Source: Lewinellaceae bacterium
Lineage (GTDB): Bacteria > Bacteroidota > Bacteroidia > Chitinophagales > Saprospiraceae
NCBI GenBank assembly: GCA_020636155.1
Contig: JACJYM010000001.1
Span: forward strand, 124,001 to 188,000
Direction: 5' to 3'
Length of the DNA: 64,000 nt
In this document: positions 55,403 to 64,000 of the stretch, one piece after another
How the letters are laid out: every line of letters starts with the position of its first letter
Position numbering within the stretch: position 1 is the stretch's first letter
The notes under the pieces: model-generated
What the model was told of the DNA's origin: nothing
Seen by the model: only the letters and a program-made list of their open reading frames with translations
The model's database searches: none
Program-made: the position numbers and the translations under genes

Positions 55403-58400
55403 ATGCACTCAATAAAAAGGTCTTTTTCTTTGGCTGGGTTAATCGTTTTTTTGGTAACCTTTATAGTCTATCTCTATTCTATCGAAAGCACAGGAAGTCT
55501 GTGGGATTGTGGAGAGTTTATTTTAGGAGCTTATAAGCAGGAGGTGGTTCACCCACCGGGAGCACCTTTGTTTTTGCTTGTTGGTAGAATGTTTGCTTGG
55601 GTAGGATCGATGGTATCAGATGACCCAAGATACATTGCCATGGCGGTAAATCTAATGTCTGCAATATGCACTTCATTCGCTGCAGTATTCGCAGGGTGGA
55701 CAGCCATGATGTTTTCAAAAATTTGTTTAGTGGGCAGAGACGGAGAAACCGATTCTCAGCTAAATGTAGCCTTACTTTTTGCAGGAGTTGCAGCTGGATT
55801 GGCAACGGCATTTTCTACTTCCGTATGGTTCAGCGCAGTGGAAGGAGAGGTCTATGCGATGGCATTATTTTTTACTGCACTTGCCTTTTGGGCAGGAGCA
55901 AAATGGTATTACTTACCCGACGAAAAAACAAATGATCATTGGCTGGTTTTTGCCATGTTTGCATCAGGCTTATCCGTCGGTGTGCATTTGTTGGGTTTGT
56001 TGACTTTGCCATCCCTTGCCATTTTTTACTACTTTAAAAAATATCCAAATCCCACAGTTAAGGGGTTTATTTTGAGTATTTTAGCAGGTCTGGGCATGAT
56101 TGCTTTTGTTCAGAAAGGCATCGTCACAGGTATTCCTACTTTGTGGATGAATTTTGAAATTTTTATGGTCAATAGCATGGGCCTTGAATTTCATTCTGGT
56201 CTAATACCTACTTTTATTGTTATCGCTGCCTTAGGATATTTTGTACTTAAATATGCTCACAAGAAAGGATATCAGCTTTTGCAGTATTTTGCATTTGCAT
56301 CCTTGCTTATTATATCAGCATTTATGACCATGGGAGTCATCGTGGTGAGATCCATTGCGGATACTCCGGTCAATATGAATGTGCCGAGTGATGCCATCAG
56401 ACTATTGCCATACTTGAATCGAGAGCAATACGGCGAAAGGGCTTTATTATATGGCCCGGATTACACAGCACAATACTCCGATGTAAAGAAAACTCCACGT
56501 TATGGTCGTGTGGGAGACCATTATGAATATACAGACATGAAATATGAATATGTGTATAAAAAATCTGACATGGAATTGTTCCCGCGTGTGGGTCATTCTG
56601 ACCGTGCAGACATGCATAACCTATGGAGGGAAGTGCTTGACGGCTCAAAGCCTAAAGGAAGTCCAGGATACTGGTACAATATAGAGTTCTTCTTCAAATA
56701 TCAATTGGGATGGATGTATTGGCGATATTTTATGTGGAATTTTGTAGGTCGTGAGAATGGAAAACAGGGATATCTACCATGGGATGTACGAGATGGACAT
56801 TGGGAATCAGGATTTAAAGCATTGGATGATGCACGATTGTTCAATACCGATGTTGAACCCGATACTATGAAAAATGATCCGGCCAAAAACCACTATTTTT
56901 TCCTACCTCTAATTTTCGGATTGTTGGGGCTATTCTTTCACTTTACCTATGATAAAAAGACTTTTTTAGCATTATTGATGTTTTTCTTGATATCGGGAAT
57001 TGGTATTATCATATTTTCAAATCAGCCACCCAACGAACCTAGAGAAAGAGATTATGTATTGGTGAGTTCGTTTATGGCATTTTGTATTTGGATTGGTATG
57101 GCTGTGCCATTTATTCATCAAATGCTGAGGTCAAAACTTAATAATGTTTCAGCACCGATAATTGCGGGCTTATTAGTGGTTCTAGCTCCTGTCGTTATGG
57201 GATTCCAAAACTTTGATGATCACAGTAGAAGAGGTCACACGGCAGCGAGAGATTATGCTTCTAATTTCCTAAACTCAGTAGAGCCCAATGCCATCATATT
57301 TACTTACGGTGACAATGACACCTACCCGTTATGGTATGCACAAGAAGTGGAAAATATACGTCGCGATGTGAGAGTGGTCAATTTGAGCTTGATCGCCGTA
57401 GATTGGTACATTGAAAAATTGAGATGGAAAGTCAATGATTCGGAACCGATTAAGTTGACCATGACAGAAAATGATTATCTAGGCAAGAATCTGAATCAGG
57501 TATATTTGTTCAGTCCGAGCAAGAATGAAAACGACATATATCGACCGGTCACTCTGGATCAAGTATTCAAATTTATTACAAGTCCAAGTGCCAGACAGCC
57601 CTATGATGGGGATGAGATTACGGTACTCCCATTCAAAAATTATGTGATACCGATAGATAAAGAGAGATTTGCTAAGACCGGATTCATGAAGGATACAACG
57701 GGAATGACGGATTATATTAACATCAGAATTGGGAAAAACACCGGCTATTTAACCAAAGATGATCTGGCAATTATGGATATTATCAATTCAAATATTTATG
57801 ACAGACCGATTTATTTTGCAATAACTTGTAAAAATGACAAACTCCTAGGTTTGAATGATTTTACGGAGTTACAAGGTCTGGCTTTGAAAGTCGTTCCAAA
57901 AATAACACCGAGTGACAAAAATCTTGGTATATACGGAAGTGGCACAGTAGATACGGACATTGCCTATGATAACATTATGAATAAGTGGAAATGGGGTGGA
58001 TTTGACAAAATAGACACTTATGTCAGTACGAGCTACATGGCAGGAGTACAATCCATGAGAATGGCGATGATGCGTACAGCATTGCAATTGGTAGATGAAG
58101 GAAAACCTGAAAAAGCTAAAAACATAGCCAATAAATTTTTTGAGGCCTTTCCTCAGATGAACTTCCCTTATGATGCCACGATTATACCATTCATCAATAT
58201 TTTGATTGAAACGAAGGATTATGACAGTGCCAAAAAACACATGTTGATACTTGCGGATGAAACCAAACAGTACATGGATTTCTATCAGAGTTTGGATGAT
58301 GACGAATTTACTAATTTTGAAGATGACTTAAGGTACACGTATCGGTGTGTGACGGATTTACTATCGATGAGTACAAAAGTTGAGGATCCAGAATTTGAAA

Positions 58401-58456
58401 AGAAAATCAAAGACATGATGGGTAGCTACACGGTTGAAAATGTTTTTAAAAGATAG
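55403..58456 (+). CDS. DUF2723 integral membrane protein
   Basis: 1,017 residues. The N-terminal half has about a dozen membrane spans and the DUF2723 core (TGSLWDCGEFILGAYKQEVVHPPGAPLF), a region related to protein O-mannosyltransferase-like (GT-C) folds, including an Asp/Glu pair in the first loop. The C-terminal half (about 600-1,017) is hydrophilic and helical, ending in TPR-like repeats. Bacteroidota commonly carry one or more such proteins, suspected in sugar transfer to exported proteins; unproven here. The reading frame is intact throughout, unlike the two genes that follow. Confidence 0.87.
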   Translation: MHSIKRSFSLAGLIVFLVTFIVYLYSIESTGSLWDCGEFILGAYKQEVVHPPGAPLFLLVGRMFAWVGSMVSDDPRYIAMAVNLMSAICTSFAAVFAGWTAMMFSKICLVGRDGETDSQLNVALLFAGVAAGLATAFSTSVWFSAVEGEVYAMALFFTALAFWAGAKWYYLPDEKTNDHWLVFAMFASGLSVGVHLLGLLTLPSLAIFYYFKKYPNPTVKGFILSILAGLGMIAFVQKGIVTGIPTLWMNFEIFMVNSMGLEFHSGLIPTFIVIAALGYFVLKYAHKKGYQLLQYFAFASLLIISAFMTMGVIVVRSIADTPVNMNVPSDAIRLLPYLNREQYGERALLYGPDYTAQYSDVKKTPRYGRVGDHYEYTDMKYEYVYKKSDMELFPRVGHSDRADMHNLWREVLDGSKPKGSPGYWYNIEFFFKYQLGWMYWRYFMWNFVGRENGKQGYLPWDVRDGHWESGFKALDDARLFNTDVEPDTMKNDPAKNHYFFLPLIFGLLGLFFHFTYDKKTFLALLMFFLISGIGIIIFSNQPPNEPRERDYVLVSSFMAFCIWIGMAVPFIHQMLRSKLNNVSAPIIAGLLVVLAPVVMGFQNFDDHSRRGHTAARDYASNFLNSVEPNAIIFTYGDNDTYPLWYAQEVENIRRDVRVVNLSLIAVDWYIEKLRWKVNDSEPIKLTMTENDYLGKNLNQVYLFSPSKNENDIYRPVTLDQVFKFITSPSARQPYDGDEITVLPFKNYVIPIDKERFAKTGFMKDTTGMTDYINIRIGKNTGYLTKDDLAIMDIINSNIYDRPIYFAITCKNDKLLGLNDFTELQGLALKVVPKITPSDKNLGIYGSGTVDTDIAYDNIMNKWKWGGFDKIDTYVSTSYMAGVQSMRMAMMRTALQLVDEGKPEKAKNIANKFFEAFPQMNFPYDATIIPFINILIETKDYDSAKKHMLILADETKQYMDFYQSLDDDEFTNFEDDLRYTYRCVTDLLSMSTKVEDPEFEKKIKDMMGSYTVENVFKR

Positions 58457-58459
58457 TCA

Positions 58460-58901
58460 ATGAAAATTGCTTTAGGAGAGGATCACGCCGGATATAATTA
58501 TTAAAAAGGCTCTGATTAAAATGTTAGAAAAGAGGGGCATGAAGTGAAGGATTTTGGAGCCTTCAGCGAAGAGTCCGTGGATTACCCGGATTTTGTTCAT
58601 CCATTGGCGACCGCCATTGAACAAGGTGAATTCAATCTTGGCATCTTAATATGTGGAAGTGGAAATGGCGTGGCAATCACAGCCAATAAACACCAAAACA
58701 TAAGGGCTGCCCTTTGTTGGAATAATGAATTGGCAGCACTGGAAAAGAAAAACATAATAATGCCAATGTCATATCCATGGGGTCAAGATTTGTAAGTTTG
58801 AGAATGGCCAAGAAAATGGTTAACACGTTTATTTCAACGGATTTTGAGGAGGTAGACATCAGAATCGAGTTGATAAAATCGCTTTTGTTAAATCAAAATA
58901 A
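58460..58901 (+). pseudogene. rpiB: Ribose-5-phosphate isomerase B gene with multiple frameshifts
   Basis: ATG 58460 opens MKIALGEDHAGYNY, the family start (substrate-binding D-H-A-G). The frame then breaks, resumes as KKALIKMLEK, breaks again, runs on intact from about 58544 to 58750 (KDFGAFSEESVDYPDFVHPLA, LICGSGNGVAITANK with the catalytic Cys), then shifts for FVSLRMAKKMVNTFISTDF and again for GGRHQNRVDKIAFVKS, ending at 58901. At least five indels occur in ~440 nt, while every fragment keeps normal conserved residues. RpiB interconverts ribose-5-phosphate and ribulose-5-phosphate. Probably assembly error, possibly a real pseudogene. Confidence 0.82.
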
Positions 58902-58907
58902 TAATTA

Positions 58908-60521
58908 ATGAGAATTAAATTTTTAATATTTTTCCTTTTGACCGCATTTGCTTTAAACGTAAAATCACAATACACTACAGGAATACACTATCCTGATTCT
59001 ACCAAAATGGTAATTACTGATACCACTGATTTATCAGTAAAATACGCCAAATTGGTGACTGCTGACCTACTTCGAAAGCACCTGACCTATCTAGCATCTG
59101 ATGAGTTGGAAGGTCGAGAAACAGGTACGAAAGGAAACAACCTTGCCTCTAATTACCTCAAAAGGAAATGATGGACATGGGATTGCGTGCTCCCCAAAAA
59201 CAGCCAGCTATTTTCAAGATGTTAAATTTACATTCTCTAAATGGTTGGACACAGACATTTTCGTAAATGAAAACGATTTAAGCACCTATGGGATTATCTA
59301 TCCTTCCCAGAAATGAATCAGTCAAGACCTGTATTAAATACTGACGAAGTACTATACCTAGGCTACGGAATTGATGATGAAAAGTACAGTGATTACAACA
59401 AAGTAAAGGAAAAAAGAATTACAGGGTAAAGTCATCATGATCAATAAGGGTGAACCTATGAACAAAGATTCAATTTACTGGATTTCAGGAACTAGGCAAG
59501 CATCCGAATGGAGTCAAGATATCAATAAAAATTAGAAGTGGCATTTCAAAAAGGCGTGGCTTTAGTTCTAATCATAGAGGAGGATATTAAAACTTTATTA
59601 AATGATAATCGCCGAAAACTAATAGGTGCTCAAGTATCAATGGAAGACACAACATCAGATACTGTAACAATAGCTAATAGTTGCTTTATTAGTAGTACAG
59701 TCGCGAGAGAAATCATCGGGAAAAAAGAAAAAGATGTCATTAAGGCGAGAGAAAAAATTAATGAAAAAGGTAAAAATAAAAGAGTCAATCTAAAAACTGA
59801 TTTGGTAGTAAATCAATTTAAAGAAGTGGATGTCATCAGTAGTAAAAATGTAATCGGATTTATTCCTGGGGACGAAAAACCGGATGAATACATTGTCGTC
59901 TCAGCACACTATGACCACCTAGGCAAAAAAGGAGACGATATTTATAATGGTGCGGATGATAATGGTTCAGGGACTTCATCAGTCTTAACATTGGCAAATG
60001 CCTTTTCACAAGCTGATAAAGACCGGGTACATTTTAAGCGCAACATTGTGTTTTTACTCGTGACAGGTGAGGAAAAAGGTTTGTTAGGTTCCGAATTTTA
60101 CACCCATCATCCGATTATCCCGCTTGAGAACACCGTGGCCGATGTAAATATCGATATGGTAGGCCGCGTGGATGATAAATACCAGCATAATCCCAATTAT
60201 ATCTATGTCATCGGCAGTGATCGTATAAGTCAAAAACTTCATGACATGAATGAAGCAGACAACCAAAAATATAGCCAACTCGTATTAGATTACACCTACA
60301 ATGATGAGGCAGATCCAAATAGATATTATTACCGATCAGACCATTATAATTTTGCAAAAAATGGCATTCCTTCGGTATTTTTCTTCAATGGTACGCATGC
60401 AGATTACCATAGACCAACGGATACGGTCGATAAAATAAATTTCGAAAAAATGGAAAAAGTCGATCGACATATCTTTCATTTGATCTGGTCCTTAGCGATG
60501 ATGGATGGAAATTTAAAATAA
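58908..60521 (+). pseudogene. Secreted M28-family metallopeptidase gene with frameshifts in the 5' half
   Basis: Signal peptide (MRIKFLIFFLLTAFALNVKS) and the M28 N-terminal region (LLRKHLTYLASDELEGRETGT) are in frame up to about 59165. At least six indels then scatter the frame up to 59545 (near 59165, 59200, 59295, 59415-59425 and 59530). The catalytic domain from about 59538 onward is intact: SAHYDHLG and GADDNGSG (zinc ligands His and Asp), VTGEEKGLLGSEF (catalytic Glu pair), NIDMVGR and the final His in THADYHRPTDT. Likely an aminopeptidase acting outside the cytoplasmic membrane. A terminator follows. Confidence 0.85.
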
Positions 60522-60529
60522 CTTAACAT

Positions 60530-60560
60530 AAAAAAAGGCTTCATTAAGAAGCCTTTTTTT
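60530..60560 (+). terminator. Terminator after the M28 peptidase gene
   Basis: 13-bp stem (60530-60542 / 60548-60560) with GGCTTC / GAAGCC at its top, 5-nt loop, T-tract. Confidence 0.9.
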
Positions 60561-60674
60561 ATTCTTGTAAGATATTTGCACTTTAATAATTTAACAATGA
60601 ACCAGACCCTATCTTAGATAGTTAAGTATTGCGGTATTTGGTTGATTTTTAATAAACGAAATATTTTAAAACAC

Positions 60675-61799
60675 ATGAAAACATACATATTTCAAGCATC
60701 AATATTTTTCACACTTTTATTCAGCTTTTCCTCATGCAGCAAAAAAGTGTATGAGATAAATATGATTCATGAAAGTAACTCTTGCGTGGCGACAATGTCA
60801 AAGCCTAAAAATGTGATTCTAATGATTGGTGACGGTATGGGATTGTCGCAAATCACAGCAGGATTAATCATTAACAATCAACAATTGAATCTTGAACAGT
60901 TTAACAATATAGGTCTTCACAAATCCTTTTCTTATGATAATTTAGTCACGGATTCTGCCGCAGGAGCAACGGCATTTGCAAGTGGCGTAAAGACCTATAA
61001 TGGTGCCATAGGAGTAACTCCTGATACCATTGCGGCAAAAACACTACTAGAGGAAGCCCAGGACAAAGGCTTAGAGACAGGTCTTGTTGTATCGTCTACG
61101 ATAGTTCATGCCACGCCTGCCGCATTCATTGCACACAATCGATTGAGAAAAAATTATGAAGAAATTGCGGTAGATGTTTCTAATCACACTGCCGATGTAT
61201 TGATAGGTGGAGGAAAGAAATTTTTTGATAGAAGAAAAGATGAACAAGATTTAATCTCGAAAATGGAAAGCAATGGCTACGAAGTAAAAACTTTCTTAGA
61301 TGGTGATATACAGAATCTTACGCTAGACCCTTCTAAAAAAATACTTTATCTCACTGCGGATGAAGACCCACTTCCTGTTTCGCAAGGTAGAGACTATTTA
61401 GTCCCGGCTACTGAACTAGCTTTGAACCGATTAAATCAATCCGAAAATGGATTTTTCATGATGATTGAGGGTTCGCAGATTGACTGGGGTGGCCATGCGA
61501 ATAATTCGGACTATATCGTATCAGAAATGATAGACTTTGATCATGTCATCGGCAAGGTGCTAGATTTTGCAAAGAAGGATGGAAATACTTTGGTGGTAGT
61601 AACGGCAGACCATGAAACGGGTGGATATGCCATACTGAATGGCACGACAGCCGAAAAAATAGAACCTGGATTTTCAAGTACCTATCACAGTGCCACCATG
61701 ATTCCAGTTTTTGCCTATGGTCCTGGTTCTGAAGACTTTAGGGGCATTTATCAAAACACCGATATTAATAAAAAAATAAAAGCACTCATGGGATGGTAA
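60675..61799 (+). CDS. Alkaline phosphatase, lipoprotein
   Basis: ATG 60675 gives a lipoprotein signal (MKTYIFQASIFFTLLFSFSSC), better than TTG 60642. Alkaline phosphatase fold: metal-binding MIGDGMG near 42-48, nucleophile Ser94 in VTDSAAGATAFASG, the GSQIDWGGHANN ligand block, and VTADHETGGYA near the C-terminus. Length (374 from this start) is normal. Releases phosphate from organic esters at the cell surface. No Pho box is recognised upstream. Confidence 0.93.
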   Translation: MKTYIFQASIFFTLLFSFSSCSKKVYEINMIHESNSCVATMSKPKNVILMIGDGMGLSQITAGLIINNQQLNLEQFNNIGLHKSFSYDNLVTDSAAGATAFASGVKTYNGAIGVTPDTIAAKTLLEEAQDKGLETGLVVSSTIVHATPAAFIAHNRLRKNYEEIAVDVSNHTADVLIGGGKKFFDRRKDEQDLISKMESNGYEVKTFLDGDIQNLTLDPSKKILYLTADEDPLPVSQGRDYLVPATELALNRLNQSENGFFMMIEGSQIDWGGHANNSDYIVSEMIDFDHVIGKVLDFAKKDGNTLVVVTADHETGGYAILNGTTAEKIEPGFSSTYHSATMIPVFAYGPGSEDFRGIYQNTDINKKIKALMGW

Positions 61800-61934
61800 T
61801 AGGGGATGTTTCTTTATAAAATGGATTATCTTTAGTGATAACTGACCTGCACTTACGTTATGGGCATGCTCAGAGAAATTAAACTTTGTATGCTACCTTG
61901 ATTGATATTTTTATCTGCGAAAATAGAGCATTGA

Positions 61935-62384
61935 TTACAATTCTTTTTCAAAACAAATACTGCTTTCAATAAGCTTATACTGACCATAATTAGAAATTAA
62001 TTTGTAACCACTTTTTTTATACAAACCTATTGCGTCGAGCATCTTTTTACCTGTTTCTAAAATACATTTTTCATATCCCAATTCTTTAGCCCAATTTTCC
62101 AATTCGTTCAAAACGGCAACAGCAATTCCTTGTCCTCTCATTTCAATTGGCACAAACATTCTTTTAATTTCCATTGTCGTCTTGTCATATTCTTTCATTG
62201 CACCGCAGCCCACTGGTAAATTGTCATTAAATGCAACTACTACATTTTTAATAAGGTCGATTTTATTATACTGTGCAAAAAAATCATTTGAGTCACCATT
62301 CTTTTTTGCCAAGTCTTTATCAAGTTCTAAGACTAAATTTTGAAAATCTTTATTCTCAGAATTAGTTCTTTGTAAAGTCGTCAT
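61935..62384 (-). CDS. GNAT-family N-acetyltransferase
   Basis: 149 residues. Acetyl-CoA-binding loop MRGQGIAVAVLNELENWA (about 84-101), preceded by TTMEIKRMFVPIE and followed by LETGKKMLDAIGLYKKSGYK, a standard motif A/B arrangement. The N-terminal FFAQYN and VGCGAMKEYD segments recur in Bacteroidota GNATs. Substrate unknown. Single gene between the phosphatase and the choice-of-anchor B gene. Confidence 0.87.
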   Translation of the reverse strand: MTTLQRTNSENKDFQNLVLELDKDLAKKNGDSNDFFAQYNKIDLIKNVVVAFNDNLPVGCGAMKEYDKTTMEIKRMFVPIEMRGQGIAVAVLNELENWAKELGYEKCILETGKKMLDAIGLYKKSGYKLISNYGQYKLIESSICFEKEL

Positions 62385-62518
62385 AATGTATTTACTAGTT
62401 TTCGTCTTTTCTCTATCTTTATTTATTGGATTAGGCCGGTATATTTAGCGTCCAACTGTTCTTGTATAAACGAATAATTATAAGAAATTACAAGACATAA
62501 TTAAGCAAAGTTTTTTTG

Positions 62519-64000
62519 CTACCAACTCGTCGACTTATATGCTTTCATCAAAGCATTCTCGGCTCGCAATTTCCAGCGTTGACCATTTGAATCCGTGAAT
62601 ACAAAGCCATTGCCTGTATTGGAAATGTATAAATCTTGACCCGAAATGTTTACCAGATTTGACGTCGGAAGGGTCGTTGCGGCTTGACTCACTAAATTTC
62701 CCGAATTATCTACAAATAATTTATATAAGCCGCTACTCCTTTTAAAATAAACGGCAGCACCATTGGTATCTAACACATAATCAGCGTCTATGGCTTTAAC
62801 CTCAGTTGAGGAATTTTCGACATAAGCACTTACTACAATATTTCCATTATCGTCTAGCGTGAGTTTATATGGATCACCTAAAATATTTTTTACTACGATA
62901 CCAGTATTGCTATCGGTCAAATACAAATCGCCAGTTTCTTGTACGATTTCATTAGCTTTCAAAGAAAGCGTATAAAGCCCGGTTTCGATATCTGACACGA
63001 CTAGGCAACCTGATGGTAAAAATGGATACACACCCCAAGCCCCATGATAATCTGAATATCCATTTCCGTTATTCGGAAGATAAGTGTCATAATAAGCGTA
63101 AAATTCTGGACTCGTTGGGTTTGCAATATCATACACGACTAACCCATCGTGATAATAAGAAATAAAGAGTTTGTCATCTTTAACGAAGGGATTGTGCGGA
63201 CGATTGTTTTCATAATTCGGCGCTTCTAGAGGATTTTTAAAGCTCGACACATAATATGGTTCGTTATTAATAATGTGATAAATGGAAATTGGTCTCCCAA
63301 TAGGAACTTCCTCTGCAATATAAAAATATTCCAAATCGTCAGTGGGCCAGCTGCTATGATTATATCCTGGAAGGTCATCAGTCGAACCTAATAAGTTGAT
63401 ATTATTAACATCTGTCACATCCCAAATATAATAACCCGCATACCCATGAGAAGCATAGGCAATGTTGTCTTTTACATAAATGTCATGTATGTATAAGTCT
63501 AAAGTTGTATTTCCTAAGAGAGTGTCAAGTCTTATCTTTTTCAATAATTGAGGATTCTCAGGTGTCGTACTAAGGTCATAGATAATCATACCTCTCTGAA
63601 CCGAATTAGAACCAACAACATATAATCGAGCATTGTCTTGATCGACATAAATATTATGAGCCTTTAGAAAATCGGTCGTATTCTGTGAAAATACCTTTGT
63701 TTCCATATTAATTATCTCCAATCCTTCACTTCCCTGATCACACACACCATAGACATAATCACCGTAACTTTTAAAATCCCGCCATATCGTGGTATTGCCA
63801 TCGATTTCCTGATGGTATAATACCGGATTGCTACAATCCGTAACATCGTAAATGTTGATGGCTTGAGAACTCCCAATTATCGCATATTCCTTTTGACCGA
63901 GAGTATCTACATATCCCCAAATATCGTTATACTCATTTCCAGGCATCCCATCAATATGAGCCATCTTAGCCATATTAAGTGAATCCTGAGCAAAAATAAA
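62519..64000 (-). CDS. Choice-of-anchor B family protein with three C-terminal repeats, 5' end outside window
   Basis: The reading frame is open to the right edge. Upstream of the internal ATG at 63973 it reads FIFAQDSLN, the end of a signal peptide, so the start lies beyond the window. The body (about 340 residues) is an LVIVD-type beta-propeller: WGYVDTLGQKEYAIIGSSQAINIYDVTDCSNP and repeated NLLGSTDDLPGYNHSSW-type blades. The last ~140 residues hold three related segments starting GDLYLTDSNTG, ADYVLDTNGA and QDLYISNTGNG, each with a YKL.VD.NGN-type core. No T9SS sorting domain at the end; the tail may replace it. Function unknown. Confidence 0.85.
   Translation of the reverse strand, partial: FIFAQDSLNMAKMAHIDGMPGNEYNDIWGYVDTLGQKEYAIIGSSQAINIYDVTDCSNPVLYHQEIDGNTTIWRDFKSYGDYVYGVCDQGSEGLEIINMETKVFSQNTTDFLKAHNIYVDQDNARLYVVGSNSVQRGMIIYDLSTTPENPQLLKKIRLDTLLGNTTLDLYIHDIYVKDNIAYASHGYAGYYIWDVTDVNNINLLGSTDDLPGYNHSSWPTDDLEYFYIAEEVPIGRPISIYHIINNEPYYVSSFKNPLEAPNYENNRPHNPFVKDDKLFISYYHDGLVVYDIANPTSPEFYAYYDTYLPNNGNGYSDYHGAWGVYPFLPSGCLVVSDIETGLYTLSLKANEIVQETGDLYLTDSNTGIVVKNILGDPYKLTLDDNGNIVVSAYVENSSTEVKAIDADYVLDTNGAAVYFKRSSGLYKLFVDNSGNLVSQAATTLPTSNLVNISGQDLYISNTGNGFVFTDSNGQRWKLRAENALMKAYKSTSW

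Noticed and set aside
1..64000. CRISPR arrays, prophage, restriction-modification or other defence genes
   Set aside because: No regularly spaced repeats, integrase, phage structural genes or methylase/nuclease cassettes were seen.

Overview
The window looks like a chromosomal segment of a Bacteroidota bacterium, most likely from the Saprospiria/Chitinophagia side of the phylum (the class is inference). It is AT-rich and has no consistent Shine-Dalgarno sequences. TAnnTTTG promoter elements recur. Several secreted proteins end in type IX secretion (T9SS) type A sorting domains, and phylum-typical families (DUF2723, DUF3667, choice-of-anchor B, HYR-repeat proteins) are present. Both window ends cut through a gene: an OmpA-family porin at the left and a choice-of-anchor B protein at the right.

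Layout. 0-6.6 kb: OmpA porin, TerC transporter, then a tight run of ApbE flavin transferase, DnaQ-type exonuclease, MbnP-like lipoprotein and di-haem peroxidase; the last two resemble the MbnP/MbnH pair. 6.6-7.05 kb is a gene-free stretch with two copies of a leader-plus-hairpin cassette. 7-14.6 kb: a DUF3667 membrane protein, a small secreted protein and a 1,939-residue T9SS surface protein. 14.9-17.8 kb: folK, then a small glycine-rich membrane protein gene cut by a complete IS3-family element (3-bp target duplication, programmed -1 frameshift), then rnpB on the minus strand. 17.8-24 kb: a T9SS protein, a cysteine-rich lipoprotein and a large NtrY-like histidine kinase. 24.2-28.3 kb: pckA, an msrB-msrA fusion, a lipoprotein and a TPR-like gene split by one in-frame TGA. 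28.5-32.9 kb (minus): a GH109-like enzyme, galK and xseA in one tight run, preceded by pgsA. 33.1-38.3 kb: a 42-residue membrane protein, an RluA synthase, an OmpA-family lectin-like protein and two adhesin-like genes, the second frameshifted. 38.4-41.4 kb: spoT-fur (minus) and tRNA-Leu. 42.4-47.2 kb: a GNAT gene and tig-clpP-clpX-truA. 47.2-55.1 kb: a LysM glucosaminidase, SRPBCC plus photolyase, DUF937, a Na+/solute symporter and acs. 55.4-64 kb: a DUF2723 protein, rpiB and an M28 peptidase (both carrying dense frameshifts), alkaline phosphatase, GNAT and choice-of-anchor B.

Most of the window is core housekeeping: protein quality control, stringent response, iron or peroxide regulation, gluconeogenesis and acetate use, folate, tRNA modification and DNA repair. 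Scattered among it are secreted and cell-surface proteins. I see no CRISPR array, prophage or recognisable defence island. The best-supported unusual items are the recent IS3 insertion with exactly reconstructible target gene, the divergent MbnP-like protein with a single tryptophan, the tandem leader/hairpin cassettes, and three places where genes are broken by indels or a stop in a way that could reflect sequence error as much as biology.
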